Source: Mixta intestinalis (GTDB lineage Bacteria > Pseudomonadota > Gammaproteobacteria > Enterobacterales > Enterobacteriaceae). Taken from it: DNA of 64,000 nucleotides. Location: assembly GCF_009914055.1 (NCBI RefSeq), contig NZ_CP028271.1:3844001-3908000 (forward strand), given 5' to 3'. The position numbers were made by a program, and so were the translations under genes. Below the pieces are notes generated by a model that saw nothing but the letters and a program-made list of their open reading frames with translations, was not told the DNA's origin and ran no database searches. This document shows positions 7,483 to 16,037 of the stretch, one piece after another; positions within the stretch are counted from its first letter, which is position 1, and every line of letters begins with the position of its first letter.

Positions 7483-8658
7483 TTACCGATTGCTTTCTGG
7501 CTCTTGTTTAAGTGTTTCTCCCTCAATAGTTAAAGTTTGAGTTGGTTTATTTTTATCAAATACTTCGGCAACTTCATCCAGACGTTGTTGCCGTTTGGCT
7601 TCAATGATACTGACCGTCATCACATACACCGGCTCCAGGCCGGTGCCTTTGGCATCGGGCCGCCAGTAGATGAAATCCTGCCATCCGTCGCTGTCCGCCG
7701 CTGGCGTGGTGATGACCATCGGGCCTTCCACCACTTCAATATCGGAGCCGGTATGGTTTGGCAGTACCGGTACCGGCTCCTGGTTGCCGGTACTGGATGG
7801 TGCCACCGGGGTTATCTGGATGGTATATTCCGGTGTGTTTGCGGTGGCCGGCACCGTAATTTCATCCAGCCCGGTTTCCGGGTTGCGTTCCGGATGCAGG
7901 ACCGGGATCTCGTATGAAAGCTCGCTGCTCTCCAGCTCCAGCGAGATATATTCATCATCTGCTGTTAATCTGCCGCGTATGGGCAGATTTGCCGTTTTGG
8001 CATCCGGATACAGATTCTGGAAGCTTCCCTGTATCTTGCTCAGCGGTACGGAAAGCGCCATTGGCACACGGGGCAATTTAAGCCTGCCGCCATTAGCATA
8101 GTACGCTATCGTCAACACGGTAATGGCGGCGCCGACGGGGTGTAACGCCACCGCCCGACTGAGCAGCATAACGGCACGGGACATCATGAGCGCCGCATCG
8201 CTGGCGAGCGTGACTGCGCCAGCTCCTCCTATTGCCAGCTGTAGCCGTCCGGCAACATTTGTCATCGCCAGCGCGCCTGCACCGGCCATTACAGCTGCCG
8301 CCTTATTGAGCATATCCGGGGTATATTTCGGTGGCGGGGCAAAACCGGTCAGCTCGGTAATTGCTGCCTGCTTTTCTGCCGTAGTGGCGAAGCAGGCGGC
8401 GACGCCGTCGCCGTTGCTGCGTTCCATACTCCATACCCAGGAGAGAGGATTAAGATACAGCAGAAAACAGGGCTTTTTCTGTGAAGCAAACTGAAAGAGT
8501 CCTTCACCCAGATATTTGTAAAGCTCACCCCCCAAATCTATTGGTGAAACCGCTTTTGCTGCAAAGCTGGTTGCATTATTGCTTCCCTCTCCGGCGGGCG
8601 CGGTATGGCTATTTTCCGCTGCCGGATCGATTGGAGTGCGATTATCTTCATCACTCAT
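7483..8658 (-). CDS. S-type-pyocin-like bacteriocin, N-terminal and translocation regions (interrupted)
   Basis: This is a 391-residue open frame. It has a disordered Ser/Thr/Asn-rich N-terminus, a hydrophobic Ala/Gly-rich middle (about 115-210, including AGRLQLAIGGAGAVTLASD), and a region ending in DFIYWRPDAKGTGLEPVYVMTVS that is typical of the S-type pyocin domain. In intact family members a nuclease or other toxin domain follows; here a TAA stops translation after EPESNR and the toxin domain lies beyond it in the same frame. The intact protein would have had about 478 residues. The gene starts with ATG at 8658 behind AAAGAGG, 44 bases from a LexA box, which suits an SOS-induced bacteriocin. 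The truncated product is probably not toxic. Confidence 0.8.
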   Translation of the reverse strand: MSDEDNRTPIDPAAENSHTAPAGEGSNNATSFAAKAVSPIDLGGELYKYLGEGLFQFASQKKPCFLLYLNPLSWVWSMERSNGDGVAACFATTAEKQAAITELTGFAPPPKYTPDMLNKAAAVMAGAGALAMTNVAGRLQLAIGGAGAVTLASDAALMMSRAVMLLSRAVALHPVGAAITVLTIAYYANGGRLKLPRVPMALSVPLSKIQGSFQNLYPDAKTANLPIRGRLTADDEYISLELESSELSYEIPVLHPERNPETGLDEITVPATANTPEYTIQITPVAPSSTGNQEPVPVLPNHTGSDIEVVEGPMVITTPAADSDGWQDFIYWRPDAKGTGLEPVYVMTVSIIEAKRQQRLDEVAEVFDKNKPTQTLTIEGETLKQEPESNR

Positions 8659-8702
8659 AATAAATGCCTCTTTGACGTGAAATTAATAAAAAAAGCAAAA
8701 TA

Positions 8703-8718
8703 CTGTATATATGTACAG
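8703..8718 (-). promoter_or_regulatory. LexA (SOS) box upstream of the bacteriocin
   Basis: CTGTATATATGTACAG matches the LexA consensus CTGT-N8-ACAG exactly in the conserved half sites, inside a near-perfect 20-bp palindrome (8701-8720). It lies 44 bp upstream of the bacteriocin ATG, where colicin genes carry their LexA boxes. Expected effect: repression until DNA damage. Confidence 0.88.
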
Positions 8719-8933
8719 TATTGCTAAAGCTATGCTTCTTTATTAACCATGTCAATGTCATGGCTTTGTATTTATAGAAATGAATTATGTCTTTTTGGTT
8801 ATTTGATGGGCGAGTAATTAATGGTTTGTTTAATAAGTAATAATTTCAAACGCGGGCGGAAAACAGGGATTTAGGGAATGCGAGCATCATTCTGAAGCGT
8901 TGGTTATTACGTAGAAATAAAGGCGGGAAAGAT

Positions 8934-8962
8934 AAAAAAGCCGCAGCTTAAACTACTGCGGC
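8934..8962 (-). terminator. Rho-independent terminator after lacY
   Basis: Arms GCCGCAG (8940-8946) and CTGCGGC (8956-8962), followed on the minus strand by six T residues (8939-8934). It lies about 50 bases beyond the lacY stop and closes the lac operon, which therefore has no lacA. Confidence 0.85.
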
Positions 8963-9015
8963 GCTAATTATTCGTTGAGGTAATTATCGCAGCCGCTGGC
9001 CACGATAAATTTGTT

Positions 9016-10278
9016 TCAGGCTGGTTTCGCTTTATTCTTACTGTGCGCACGCATCAGGCTGAGCGGTCCCTCTCCACTAAGCGTAAATAGTGAAATCAGC
9101 GTAAAAGAGAAGGCGATAAGTCCTAACACCAGATAAGCGCCGTGGAAGCCCATGCTGTCGTACATATAGCCCGCGAAAAGCGACATAAAGATCATCGACA
9201 GCTGTTTGAAAAAACAGAAACAGACCAGGTAAATGGTGGCGGAGAAGCGCACTTCAAACTGGCTGGTAATGTATTTAAAGCAGCCGACAATCAGAAACGG
9301 CACTTCAAACATATGCAGCGTTTTCAGCACCACCACTTCCAGCGCTGACGTAGCGAAAGAAGACCCGATAATGCGTACAGACATAATTGTGCCTGCCAGC
9401 AACAGCGCGTTCTTGCCGCCGATACGGTTTACGATTAACGGCGCGAAGAACATGATCGTGGCGTTCAACAGCTCGCCCATAGTAGTGACATAGCCGAAAA
9501 CGCGGGTTCCCTGTTCGCCGGTGGCAAAGAACGAGGTAAAGAAGTTGGCAAACTGTTGATCGAAAACGTCGTAGGTGCAGGAAACGCCGACCACATACAG
9601 CGAAAGGAACCAGAGTTTGCGATCTTTAAACAGCTCCAGCGCCAGACGCAGGCTAAAAGGCGAATGGTTGGCGCCCAGCGTATCAGCCACCTGCGCTGAA
9701 GGCTGTGCCTGTGGCTTAGCGATAAACAGCAGAATAGCCAGAATCACCGCACAGCCGGAGCCGAGCCAGAAGACGAACTGGTTATTGATGGTAAACATAA
9801 TGCCGACAATCGAGGCGCACAGCGCCCAGCCGACGCAGCCGAACATGCGCGCACGGCCAAATTCAAACTGGCTGCGACGGCTGACTTTTTCCACATAGGC
9901 TTCAATGGCCGGCGCGCCACCGTTATAGATAAAGCCCAGATAGATACCGCCGACGATAGCGCCCAGCAGGATATTGGCCTGTAGTAGCGGGCCAAGCACA
10001 TAAATAAAGAAGGGCGCAAACATCACCAGCATACCGGTGATAATCCACAGAAGATGTTTTTTCAGGCCGAGCTTATCGGATAGCAGGCCAAATACCGGCT
10101 GAAAAAGCAGTGAAAAGAGCGAAATGCTGGCGAACACAATGCCGGTATCGCTTTTGCTCAGGTGATTAATGTCGTGTAACCAGATGGGAAAAAAGGGAAA
10201 ATAGGCTCCCATGATGAAGAAATAGAAAAAGAAGAACAGCCCGAACATCCAGAAGTTAGTATTTCTCAGGTAATACAT
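9016..10278 (-). CDS. lacY: LacY lactose permease
   Basis: This is a 420-residue 12-helix MFS protein very close to E. coli LacY throughout (start MYYLRNTNFWMFGLFFFFYF). The residues essential in E. coli LacY are visible: Glu of EKVSRR (E126), Arg of GRARMF (R144), Glu of TTMGELLNA (E269), Arg of SVRIIG (R302), and His and Glu of LHMFEVPF (H322, E325). It cotransports galactosides with protons. The frame could begin 7 codons earlier, but the ATG at 10278 follows AAGGA at good distance and equals the E. coli start. It follows lacZ in the operon. Confidence 0.96.
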   Translation of the reverse strand: MYYLRNTNFWMFGLFFFFYFFIMGAYFPFFPIWLHDINHLSKSDTGIVFASISLFSLLFQPVFGLLSDKLGLKKHLLWIITGMLVMFAPFFIYVLGPLLQANILLGAIVGGIYLGFIYNGGAPAIEAYVEKVSRRSQFEFGRARMFGCVGWALCASIVGIMFTINNQFVFWLGSGCAVILAILLFIAKPQAQPSAQVADTLGANHSPFSLRLALELFKDRKLWFLSLYVVGVSCTYDVFDQQFANFFTSFFATGEQGTRVFGYVTTMGELLNATIMFFAPLIVNRIGGKNALLLAGTIMSVRIIGSSFATSALEVVVLKTLHMFEVPFLIVGCFKYITSQFEVRFSATIYLVCFCFFKQLSMIFMSLFAGYMYDSMGFHGAYLVLGLIAFSFTLISLFTLSGEGPLSLMRAHSKNKAKPA

Positions 10279-10300
10279 ATTATTTTTCCTTACTTTCATC

Positions 10301-10329
10301 CCGGAGCGGACTGGGCAGACCCGCTCCGG
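10301..10329 (-). promoter_or_regulatory. lacZ-lacY intercistronic hairpin
   Basis: Perfect 9-base arms CCGGAGCGG (10301-10309) and CCGCTCCGG (10321-10329) with an 11-base loop lie in the short gap between lacZ and lacY. There is no U-tract, so it is not a terminator. It may protect or process the mRNA, as intercistronic stems in lac operons can do. Confidence 0.6.
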
Positions 10330-10346
10330 CTAACGTCAGATGCGCA

Positions 10347-13300
10347 TTAGCGGCGCACCCAGCTTACGGCATAATGATAGTGATGGTCCTGTAACAGATA
10401 TTCCTCCGAGACGCTGGGACTCCAGGAATCGTCGCCGCCGACGCCCATATGGAATCCGTCCAGATTCAGCCAGCTTCCAGGCTCTTCCTGTAACAGGTGT
10501 CGATGCGTAACCTCATGCAGCTGCCGCTGGCTGTAGCGGCTCAGATTAAAGTGAAAGCGTCCGCGCCATTCGCTGTCGCCATACTGTAACCACTCACTAT
10601 CACAGCGCAGACCGTTTTCACTGGGGAATACATAAGGCGTATAAAGTGCTTCCAGCGGTAATTGCCAGCGGTCATAGCGGGCAGATTGTTTGCGATCGGG
10701 ATAATTTTCATGCGGACCAAGGCCAAGCCAGCTTACCTGCGGATGGACCTCCGCCAGCTGACAGCTCAGGCCGATGCGCGCCGGGGCTGGAATGCCTGCC
10801 GCGATATCTACATCCACGCTGATATGCAGCTCGCCCGCACTATCAATGCGCCAGGTTTTTCGGCTGATAAACAGTACCTTGTCCTGCCAGCGCCAGCTGT
10901 GTACGGTGCGCAGCTGTACTTCAACGCTAAGCTGCTCCGCTTCGCACAGCTCCAGCTGCGGTTCCATCTGATAAAAACCCGCCGCCTTCCAGCGCTCCAC
11001 CCAGGCGTTGGGATCGATACGCGCTACTTCGCTGATACCGATATCGTTATCCAGTGGCGCACGGGTAAACTGATCCTGTAAAGGCTGAAGCAGCGCGGGT
11101 TGCCCGGCTTTCCACCACTGCATCAGCAGGCCGTTTTCACGGCTGAACTGCCAGCGCTGGGTGCCAAGCTCAATGGTAAAATCACTGTCGCTGGCGGTGA
11201 GCCGTGGCGCTTCGCCCTTAGCGGATGGTGTGGCAGGCAGCGTTAACGGTGCCGCCAGACGCCACTGTTGCCAGGCGCAAATATGACCTGCCTCTGACCA
11301 GGCGGTAGCGGCAATCTGCTCTACCTGCACCGTTAACCAGACCTGGCCGCTTTCTGTGATTGTCGGCAGTTTATCCAGCACAATCTGTTGCGAACCTTCT
11401 GGCGCAATATCCAGCCTGACCGTGCCGCTGGCCAACGTGCGGCCTTCCTGCGCCAGCGTCCAGATCAGTTGCTCGTTGTCGCTGCGGCGGAACAGATATT
11501 CGCTGGTAATCTCCAGCGTTACCGGCGTTTCTTTTTTCAGCGTGAACTGGAAGAACTGTTGTGCCTGCTGGGCTTCATAAAGTGCCGGATGCGGCGTGCG
11601 ATCGGCGAAGACCAGACCATTCATGCAGAACTGACGATCGTTGGGCGTATCGCCAAAGTCGCCGCCGTAGGCGGAATAAGGCTTGCCGTTTTCATCGTAG
11701 CGGGTAAGCGACTGATCGACCCAGTCCCAGACAAAGCCGCCCTGTAAGCGTGGATACTGACGGAACGCCTGCCAGTATTTATGAAAGCCGCCAAAGCTGT
11801 TGCCCATCGCATGTGCGTATTCGCACAAAATCAGCGGGCGATGCTCGTCCGGCAGGCCAATCCATTTTTTAATTGACCATTTTGGCACCTGCGGGAACGG
11901 CTGATCCTGATCGACGCGGGCGTACATCGGGCAGACAATATCCGTTGCTGCACTGTTGGCACCGCCGCCTTCGTACTGCACCGGACGCGTTGGATCGTTG
12001 GATTTAATCCAGCGGTAGAGCGCATCATGATTAACGCCGTGGCCCGATTCATTGCCCAGCGACCAGATAATAATTGAGGGATGGTTACGGTCGCGCTGCA
12101 CCATGCGCGTTACGCGTTCGCTCATCGCGGGCAGCCAGCCAGGATCGTTAGACAGGCGGCTCATCGGCACCATGCCGTGCGTTTCGATATTCGCTTCGTC
12201 CACCACATACAGACCGTAGCGGTCACACAGCCGATACCAGAGCGGATGGTTGGGATAGTGGGAGCAGCGCACCGCATTAAAATTATGCTGCTTCATCAGA
12301 AAGATATCGCGCAGCATGGTTTCTTCATCCATCACCTGACCGTTTTGCGGATGATGTTCATGACGATTGGTGCCACGGATCAACAGCGGTTTACCGTTCA
12401 GCTTAAGCAGCCCCTGAGAAATTTCTACTTTACGGAAACCGACATCGCATGCTTCTGCTTCCAGCAGCCTGCCGCTGTCATCGTGCAGTAATACCACCAG
12501 ACGATAAAGCGTTGGCGTTTCTGCGCTCCACAGCTGCGGCGCGTTAACCGGCAGGCGTAGCGTGGTACGATCGTTCCAGGCACCACGCTCATCAATAATA
12601 TCGCTGCCGAGCGGCTGTTGGCGTTCGCTCAGCTTTTCCGCGCCGGACCAAAGCTGGATCGTTACCCGCATCTTCTCCAGGCTATCGCCGTTAACGGTAA
12701 CGCGTGCCTCAAGCTCGGCATGGCTGAAGCTTTCATTCAGATGTGTTTCTACCTGCATATCGCTAATCGCGGTTTGCGGTTTATGCAGCAGCGAGACGTC
12801 GCGGAAAATACCGCTCATGCGCCACATATCCTGATCTTCCAGGTAGCTGCCGTCGCTCCAGCGCAGCACCATCACCGCCAGGCGATTAGCACCTGGCTTA
12901 AGCACCGCGCTAAGGTCAAATTCGGAAGGCAGTCGGCTGTCCTGCGCGTAACCGATCCAGTGACCGTTACACCACAGATGAAAAGCGGAATTTACGCCAT
13001 CGAAGATAATGCGCGTCTGACCGTCTGCCAGCCACGTTTCATCTACGTTAAATGTGAGCGAATAACATCCTGTTGGATTCTCTACCGGAACAAAGGGCGG
13101 ATTAACCGGAATGGGATAATTTACGTTGGTGTAAATGGGCGCATCATAACCCAGCATTTGCCAGTTTGACGGCACGTTAATGTCATCTGCATCAGGCAGA
13201 TCTTCCTGTAGCCAGATTTCCGGTACGGCCTCCGGCTGCGTGAAATAGCTGAATGCCCAGCGTCCGTTGAGGCTGTGCAGGCTGGTGGAAGGACGGTCGT

Positions 13301-13445
13301 CCCGTGCGGCTTCCGGTGTGCGCCAGCTGCAAAACGGCGGGTGCGCCGAAAGCTGATTGAGTTGAGTGACCGCCGGGTTTTCCCAGTCGCGACGTGCCAG
13401 AATGGCGCTGAGTGAAGCAGCGGGTGAGCCTGCTTTTACCATCAT
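10347..13445 (-). CDS. lacZ: LacZ beta-galactosidase
   Basis: This is a GH2 beta-galactosidase of 1,032 residues (E. coli 1,024), hydrolysing lactose and making allolactose. Both catalytic glutamates are visible, in LWSLGNESGHG (acid/base, E461 in E. coli) and PLILCEYAHAMGNS (nucleophile, E537). The jelly-roll, immunoglobulin-like and TIM-barrel blocks run in order, ending GDDSWSPSVSEEYLL. Start choice: a GTG at 13475 opens the longest frame, but it lies inside the operator-like sequence; the ATG at 13445 (or 13442) has AAGGA six bases upstream and gives a start comparable to E. coli. First gene of the lacZY operon. Confidence 0.96.
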   Translation of the reverse strand: MMVKAGSPAASLSAILARRDWENPAVTQLNQLSAHPPFCSWRTPEAARDDRPSTSLHSLNGRWAFSYFTQPEAVPEIWLQEDLPDADDINVPSNWQMLGYDAPIYTNVNYPIPVNPPFVPVENPTGCYSLTFNVDETWLADGQTRIIFDGVNSAFHLWCNGHWIGYAQDSRLPSEFDLSAVLKPGANRLAVMVLRWSDGSYLEDQDMWRMSGIFRDVSLLHKPQTAISDMQVETHLNESFSHAELEARVTVNGDSLEKMRVTIQLWSGAEKLSERQQPLGSDIIDERGAWNDRTTLRLPVNAPQLWSAETPTLYRLVVLLHDDSGRLLEAEACDVGFRKVEISQGLLKLNGKPLLIRGTNRHEHHPQNGQVMDEETMLRDIFLMKQHNFNAVRCSHYPNHPLWYRLCDRYGLYVVDEANIETHGMVPMSRLSNDPGWLPAMSERVTRMVQRDRNHPSIIIWSLGNESGHGVNHDALYRWIKSNDPTRPVQYEGGGANSAATDIVCPMYARVDQDQPFPQVPKWSIKKWIGLPDEHRPLILCEYAHAMGNSFGGFHKYWQAFRQYPRLQGGFVWDWVDQSLTRYDENGKPYSAYGGDFGDTPNDRQFCMNGLVFADRTPHPALYEAQQAQQFFQFTLKKETPVTLEITSEYLFRRSDNEQLIWTLAQEGRTLASGTVRLDIAPEGSQQIVLDKLPTITESGQVWLTVQVEQIAATAWSEAGHICAWQQWRLAAPLTLPATPSAKGEAPRLTASDSDFTIELGTQRWQFSRENGLLMQWWKAGQPALLQPLQDQFTRAPLDNDIGISEVARIDPNAWVERWKAAGFYQMEPQLELCEAEQLSVEVQLRTVHSWRWQDKVLFISRKTWRIDSAGELHISVDVDIAAGIPAPARIGLSCQLAEVHPQVSWLGLGPHENYPDRKQSARYDRWQLPLEALYTPYVFPSENGLRCDSEWLQYGDSEWRGRFHFNLSRYSQRQLHEVTHRHLLQEEPGSWLNLDGFHMGVGGDDSWSPSVSEEYLLQDHHYHYAVSWVRR

Positions 13446-13458
13446 ATCCGGTTCCTTA

Positions 13459-13479
13459 TTTTGCGATACGCTCACAATT
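13459..13479 (-). promoter_or_regulatory. lacO1-like LacI operator
   Basis: Compared with E. coli lacO1 (21 bp), 16 bases agree. The half site CGCTCACAATT (plus-strand reading) is intact and the other half is degenerate. It lies just downstream of the inferred transcription start and before the lacZ ATG, the same place as O1. Confidence 0.8.
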
Positions 13480-13486
13480 TAAGGGA

Positions 13487-13515
13487 AATATGATTTTACC
13501 CGGCTCGATTGTAAA
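13487..13515 (-). promoter_or_regulatory. lac promoter (-35 TTTACA, -10 CATATT)
   Basis: On the minus strand TTTACA (13515-13510) is the same -35 hexamer as in the E. coli lac promoter. A 17-base spacer leads to CATATT (13492-13487), a weak -10, as expected for a CRP-dependent promoter. Confidence 0.75.
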
Positions 13516-13520
13516 GGCGC

Positions 13521-13548
13521 GTCACCGAAATCGGTGACGAGATTCACA
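13521..13548 (-). promoter_or_regulatory. CRP site overlapping an 18-bp palindrome upstream of lacZ
   Basis: Minus strand TGTGA-ATCTCG-TCACC (13548-13533) is a good CRP site, placed upstream of the -35 as in E. coli lac. Overlapping it, 13521-13538 is a palindrome with 8-base arms GTCACCGA/TCGGTGAC around two central bases. That could be a second operator or a stem after lacI. Confidence 0.7.
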
Positions 13549-13569
13549 AATAACGCCGCCGCTGCGCAG

Positions 13570-14652
13570 CTATTTCAGACGCGCCGCCTGCCTTGCCAGC
13601 CGCATCAGTGCTTCTGATAAGGCCTGCGGAGAGAGGGTACCCTGGTGCGGCGGGGCCGTTGTTTTGCGTATCACCAGGCTGACCGGTAGCAGATCGGAGC
13701 GGATCGGCGCTTCCGGCTGGCGGATCATTGCAATCAGGCGTTCCACGCTGTTGTTACCCAGTGCGCGAAAATCCTGCTTGATGGTGGTGAGCGGTGGAAT
13801 AAAGCAGGCGCTGTCGGCGGTATCGTCATAGCCGATAACCGAAACCTCACCCGGCACCTGCAAGCCTGCTTCGGAAAGCGCCCGCAGCGCGCCCAGGGCC
13901 ATTTGGTCGTTGGCAACCAGAATAGCGCCAGGCAGCACGCCTTCATTCAATAAGCGGGTAACCTGCTGATAACCGGACAGCGCGCTCCAGTCGCCTTCCA
14001 TTATCGCCGAGGCCTGAAGCTGTTGCTGCATCAGCGCCGTCTGCCAGCCTTCAAAGCGCAGGCGTGCGGAAACGGAACTTTGCGGCCCCGCCAGCAGAGC
14101 GATATCGCGATGACCGAGGCTTAACAGGTGTGTGACGCCCAGCTGCGCGCCTTGCGCCGGATCGAAAATGACGCTGTTTGCAGCCAGCTGCGGTGAGACA
14201 TCAAGAAACAGCACCGGCACATCCTGACAGAGCGCCGCCAGGCTTTGCGCTTCGTCATCCTGTAGCGGAATGTTGACTACCAGTCCATCCACGCGCTGCG
14301 CCAGCAGGTTATTAATGGCGGCTCTGGCAGCATCCAGCCCGCTTTGTTCTGTCATGGAAATCACTACGTTAAAGCGCATCTGCCCGGCGCGAGATTTGAT
14401 AGCGGCAGCGATTTGTGAGGGAGCGTGGAGCGAGAGATCGGCGGTTGCAAGGCCGATGGTATGTCCCATTTTTCCAGCCAGCTGCTGCGCGACGCGATTG
14501 GGGACGTAATTCAGCGCTGCCATCGCCGCTTCTACTTTTAACCGGGTTTTTTCTGCAACGTTGTCAGCCTGATTAATAACGCGTGATACGGTCTGGTAAG
14601 AGACGCCAGCATGCTGTGCCACGTCATAGAGGGTTATCGACTTCGTTTTCAT
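13570..14652 (-). CDS. lacI: LacI lactose repressor
   Basis: This is a 360-residue repressor, the length of E. coli LacI. The helix-turn-helix reads LYDVAQHAGVSYQTVSRVIN, with recognition-helix residues Tyr-Gln...Arg as in E. coli LacI, so it should read a lacO-type operator such as the one at 13459-13479. The periplasmic-binding-protein-like core follows. The C-terminal heptad (LSPQALSEALMRLARQAARLK region) matches the tetramerisation helix of E. coli LacI, so DNA looping is possible. It precedes lacZ in the same direction. Confidence 0.95.
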   Translation of the reverse strand: MKTKSITLYDVAQHAGVSYQTVSRVINQADNVAEKTRLKVEAAMAALNYVPNRVAQQLAGKMGHTIGLATADLSLHAPSQIAAAIKSRAGQMRFNVVISMTEQSGLDAARAAINNLLAQRVDGLVVNIPLQDDEAQSLAALCQDVPVLFLDVSPQLAANSVIFDPAQGAQLGVTHLLSLGHRDIALLAGPQSSVSARLRFEGWQTALMQQQLQASAIMEGDWSALSGYQQVTRLLNEGVLPGAILVANDQMALGALRALSEAGLQVPGEVSVIGYDDTADSACFIPPLTTIKQDFRALGNNSVERLIAMIRQPEAPIRSDLLPVSLVIRKTTAPPHQGTLSPQALSEALMRLARQAARLK

Positions 14653-14910
14653 CCCGGCTTCCTTATGGTTGCGTGTAGGGCTGCGCTATTGAGGTGGCGA
14701 AATAGTATGTCGGAGAGCAGATAAAGTAAAAAAGGGATAGTTGAGAGGGATGAAAATAGACATAGGTCAGTTGGTAGAACGGTAAGATTTATCGGCTGGT
14801 TTAAAAAAGTATTTTTATTTCAACCAGATAAATAAATGAAAAAATGGGAAATAAGCGGTAGATTTATTCTCTGTTGATTTTTTCTTTAGAATCAAGGATA
14901 TAATTTTAGA
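14653..14910 (+). promoter_or_regulatory. CRISPR leader, also lacI upstream region
   Basis: This is an AT-rich 258-bp stretch whose last bases (ATTTTAGA) directly precede the first repeat, as in E. coli type I-E leaders (GTTTAGA). AATCAAGGATATA at 14890-14902 is one or two bases off the IHF consensus that guides spacer insertion. The leader is at this end because the degenerate terminal repeat is at the other. The lacI promoter must lie in the left part on the minus strand. Confidence 0.65.
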
Positions 14911-16037
14911 GTGTTCCCCGCGTGAGCGGGGATAAACCGGATAATCAAATTGTTTTTAGCGCTCTGGAGCCGTGTTCCCCGCGTGAGCGGGGATAAACCG
15001 CACTGGCTGTTTTCCCGTGGAACGCCATCGGGGTGTTCCCCGCGTGAGCGGGGATAAACCGAATGCGATCGTCTGCTGTGGAATCGGGTGAGTGTGTTCC
15101 CCGCGTGAGCGGGGATAAACCGAATGCGATCGTCTGCTGTGGAATCGGGTGAGTGTGTTCCCCGCGTGAGCGGGGATAAACCGTGGGGTAACCAGCAGGA
15201 CCTGGACTGTGCCCGGTGTTCCCCGCGTGAGCGGGGATAAACCGGTTCTGGATAGCCTGGACGTGATTGTGAGCATGTGTTCCCCGCGTGAGCGGGGATA
15301 AACCGAGGGCACTGTTAACACCTGACGTGGCACCAAAGTGTTCCCCGCGTGAGCGGGGATAAACCGCCAATTACGTTGGGAAAAGGGGGACTCTGCGCGT
15401 GTTCTCCGCGTGAGCGGGGATAAACCGACAAAATTGTGGAACCACCAGTAGAGCCACTGGTGTTCCCCGCGTGAGCGGGGATAAACCGGGTAATTTTTCA
15501 TTATATATCTCCTGAGCATTGTGTTCCCCGCGTGAGCGGGGATAAACCGGCTCTCAGGCGCCCTTTCGCTGTTTCTGTGGAGTGTTCCCCGCGTGAGCGG
15601 GGATAAACCGGAAAACGGTAATAACAGTAATGTTTTTCCATAGTGTTCCCCGCGTGAGCGGGGATAAACCGATATTAGTGAGGACGCTGCGCAATCTGAG
15701 GGCGTGTTCCCCGTGTGAGCGGGGATAAACCGTGTCGATAGGTGTGTACAGCGCGGCACGTGAGGTGTTCCCCGCGCGAGCGGGGATAAACCGGCCGTTA
15801 TCGCCTGCTCGGCACCGTAGGCGAGGTGTTCCCCGCGCGAGCGGGGATAAACCGGTCGCGTCGAATTTGTCCTCTAACATGCCCTCGTGTTCCCCGCGCG
15901 AGCGGGGATAAACCGCTCTCAGTCGGCTCAACCGGCACCAGTTTCCAGTGTTCCCCGCGTGAGCGGGGATAAACCGAAACCCCTACTATTTTTTCGCTCG
16001 TTCAGGAAGTGTTCCCCGCGCGAGCAGGGATAAACCG
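14911..16037 (+). CRISPR. Type I-E CRISPR array: 19 repeats, 18 spacers
   Basis: Nineteen 29-bp repeats (GTGTTCCCCGCG...GGGATAAACCG) alternate with eighteen 32-bp spacers at an exact 61-bp period, first repeat 14911-14939 and last 16009-16037. The repeat is of the I-E (Cascade, E. coli) type. Variants: repeat 9 (15399) has T in GTTCTCC; repeat 14 (15704) has CCGTGTG; repeats 15-17 and 19 have CGCGAG instead of CGTGAG; the last repeat also has GCAGGG. Spacers 3 (15062-15093) and 4 (15123-15154) are identical. No cas gene is present in the window, so targeting depends on Cas proteins encoded elsewhere. Confidence 0.98.

Larger units (their letters stand above)
8659..9015. other. Intergenic region between lacY and the bacteriocin
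   Basis: 357 AT-rich bases. They hold the lac terminator at 8934-8962 and the LexA box and promoter of the bacteriocin gene at 8660-8720. Between them I see no further gene or clear signal; lacA is absent. Confidence 0.6.

Noticed and set aside
7483..7485. Programmed stop-codon readthrough in the bacteriocin as the default explanation
   Set aside because: TAA is an efficient stop and no readthrough structure is evident; a simple nonsense mutation is more likely, though readthrough is not excluded.
13443..13475. GTG at 13475 as the lacZ start
   Set aside because: It lies within the lacO1-like operator and has no ribosome-binding site, while ATG 13445 has AAGGA at correct distance.
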